Assembly: GCF_025152745.1 (NCBI RefSeq)
Contig: NZ_CP104040.1
Coordinates: 2,852,001 to 2,916,000 of the forward strand
Reading direction: 5' to 3'
Length of the DNA stretch: 64,000 nt
Source: Rhizobium sp. WSM4643
Lineage (GTDB): Bacteria; Pseudomonadota; Alphaproteobacteria; Rhizobiales; Rhizobiaceae
Below are positions 63,210 through 64,000 of the stretch, in pieces. The first letter of the stretch is position 1. The number at the start of each line of letters is the position of its first letter. The translations under genes were made by a program, and so were the position numbers. The notes beneath the pieces are model-generated. The model saw nothing but the letters and a program-made list of their open reading frames with translations. It ran no database searches and was not told the DNA's origin.

Positions 63210-64000
63210 TCAGAACTGGTAGCGACGCATGCGCCGCTGGATGACGAAGAGATAAAGCGAGACGCCGGCGAGAATAATGAGGAACATCACCGTGGCGATC
63301 GTCGCACCCATCGAGCGGTCGCCGAGCTGAAGCTGGAAACCGAAAAAGGTGCGGTAAAGCAGCGTGCCGAGAATATCGGTCGACATGTCAGGTCCGGCGA
63401 GCGCCCCCTGCACGGTATAGATCAGGTCGAAGGCGTTGAAATTGCCGACGAAGGTCAGGATCGAGATGATGCCGATCGCCGGCAGGATGAGCGGCAGCTT
63501 GATTTTCCAGAACTGGGCCCAACCGGTGATGCCGTCGCATTCCGCCGCCTCGATCACCTCTTCGGGGATGCTGAGCAATGCGGCATAGATCAGCATCATC
63601 GGAATGCCGATATATTGCCAGTTCGAGATCAGCGACACGGCGATCAGCGCAGGACCGGATTGCCCGAGCCAGGGTGCGAAGGCCCACTTCATGCCGACAA
63701 GGCTCATCAGCCAGGGAGCTACACCCCAGATCGGCGAAAGGATGAGCTTCCAGATGAAGCCGACGATGACGAAGGAGAGTAGCGTCGGCAGGAACATCGC
63801 CGTGCGGTAGAAGGCAACGCCGCGCAGCTTCGGCACCGAAAGCAGGGCGGCAAGCGCCACGCCGATCGGGTTCTGCACGCACATGTGGATGGCAAAGAAG
63901 ATCAGGTTGTTGACCAGCGCATTCCAGAAATCGCGCGCCCAGCGCGCATCGCCGAACAGCACCTTGAAATTCGCCAGTCCGACGAAGGCCGGCTGCCCAT
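63210..64000 (-). CDS. Sugar ABC transporter permease (MalF-like), cut by window end
   Basis: About 263 C-terminal residues are visible and the frame runs off the right edge (PAFVGLANFKVLFGDARW at the start of the visible part), so the N-terminus lies outside. Helices include FFAIHMCVQNPIGVALAALL and the EAA loop PEEVIEAAECDGITGWAQFW. CUT1 MalF-type subunit. A solute-binding protein gene is expected further right. Confidence 0.92.
   Translation of the reverse strand, partial: GQPAFVGLANFKVLFGDARWARDFWNALVNNLIFFAIHMCVQNPIGVALAALLSVPKLRGVAFYRTAMFLPTLLSFVIVGFIWKLILSPIWGVAPWLMSLVGMKWAFAPWLGQSGPALIAVSLISNWQYIGIPMMLIYAALLSIPEEVIEAAECDGITGWAQFWKIKLPLILPAIGIISILTFVGNFNAFDLIYTVQGALAGPDMSTDILGTLLYRTFFGFQLQLGDRSMGATIATVMFLIILAGVSLYLFVIQRRMRRYQF

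Noticed and set aside
1..64000. CRISPR arrays, tRNA genes, prophage or known defence systems
   Set aside because: No regularly spaced repeats, tRNA T-loop signatures, phage structural genes or defence nucleases were recognised by eye.

Overview
The window looks like a chromosomal segment of a fast-growing rhizobium, most likely Rhizobium etli or R. leguminosarum. It is GC-rich throughout. It has the alphaproteobacterial division and cell wall (dcw) gene order, a betaine-lipid pair (btaA-btaB), an ArsR-methyltransferase fusion of the SahR type beside metF, and several rhizobial intergenic mosaic repeats. The assignment rests on gene content recalled from memory; no database search was possible.

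Layout. 1-1586: the end of an MFS transporter with its terminator, then an NAD-dependent epimerase. 1590-15529 (minus): a compact dcw operon, mraZ-rsmH-ftsL-ftsI-murE-murF-mraY-murD-ftsW-murG-murC-murB, preceded by four evenly spaced TGGGN boxes that look like the MraZ operator. ddl, ftsQ, ftsA and ftsZ do not follow murB inside the window. 15944-16350 (minus): RNase P RNA. 16495-18923: two tandem paralogous FAD oxidoreductases; the second carries a C-terminal tail encoded by a dispersed repeat. 19023-30560: many peptidoglycan-active proteins (two SLT transglycosylases, an AmpD-like amidase, a GH25 lysozyme, an MltB-type enzyme) mixed with a DjlA-like co-chaperone, PPi-dependent phosphofructokinase, a LysE exporter, a serine hydrolase and btaAB.

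30694-45302: a DMT transporter, an unrecorded 25-residue membrane peptide, sahR-metF, ettA, a secreted RNase T2, an alpha/beta hydrolase, a second DMT transporter, a CoA-transferase/ThDP-enzyme pair, RidA, a CX5R phosphatase-like protein, a DUF4432 epimerase-like protein and an L,D-transpeptidase. 45376-48852: an orphan ParA-like ATPase and an aldehyde dehydrogenase/Fe-alcohol dehydrogenase operon.

48899-50535: a palindromic mosaic repeat split by a complete IS4-family element (16-bp inverted ends, 10-bp target duplication) whose transposase is split by a -1 frame change at a G run. 50556-59714: a likely amino-acid/polyamine catabolic region with a PuuA-like glutamine synthetase, an APC permease, N-formylglutamate amidohydrolase, an RpiR-type regulator and a complete ABC importer. 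59909-64000: a NIPSNAP protein and a sugar-type (CUT1) ABC transporter operon with an Idh/MocA dehydrogenase, cut by the window edge.

I saw no CRISPR array, tRNA, prophage or recognised defence island. The most interesting signals are small-scale: the MraZ operator, the overlooked micro-ORF, repeat-derived coding sequence, the IS-in-repeat insertion, a 17-bp duplication that separated two overlapping genes, and operator-like palindromes.
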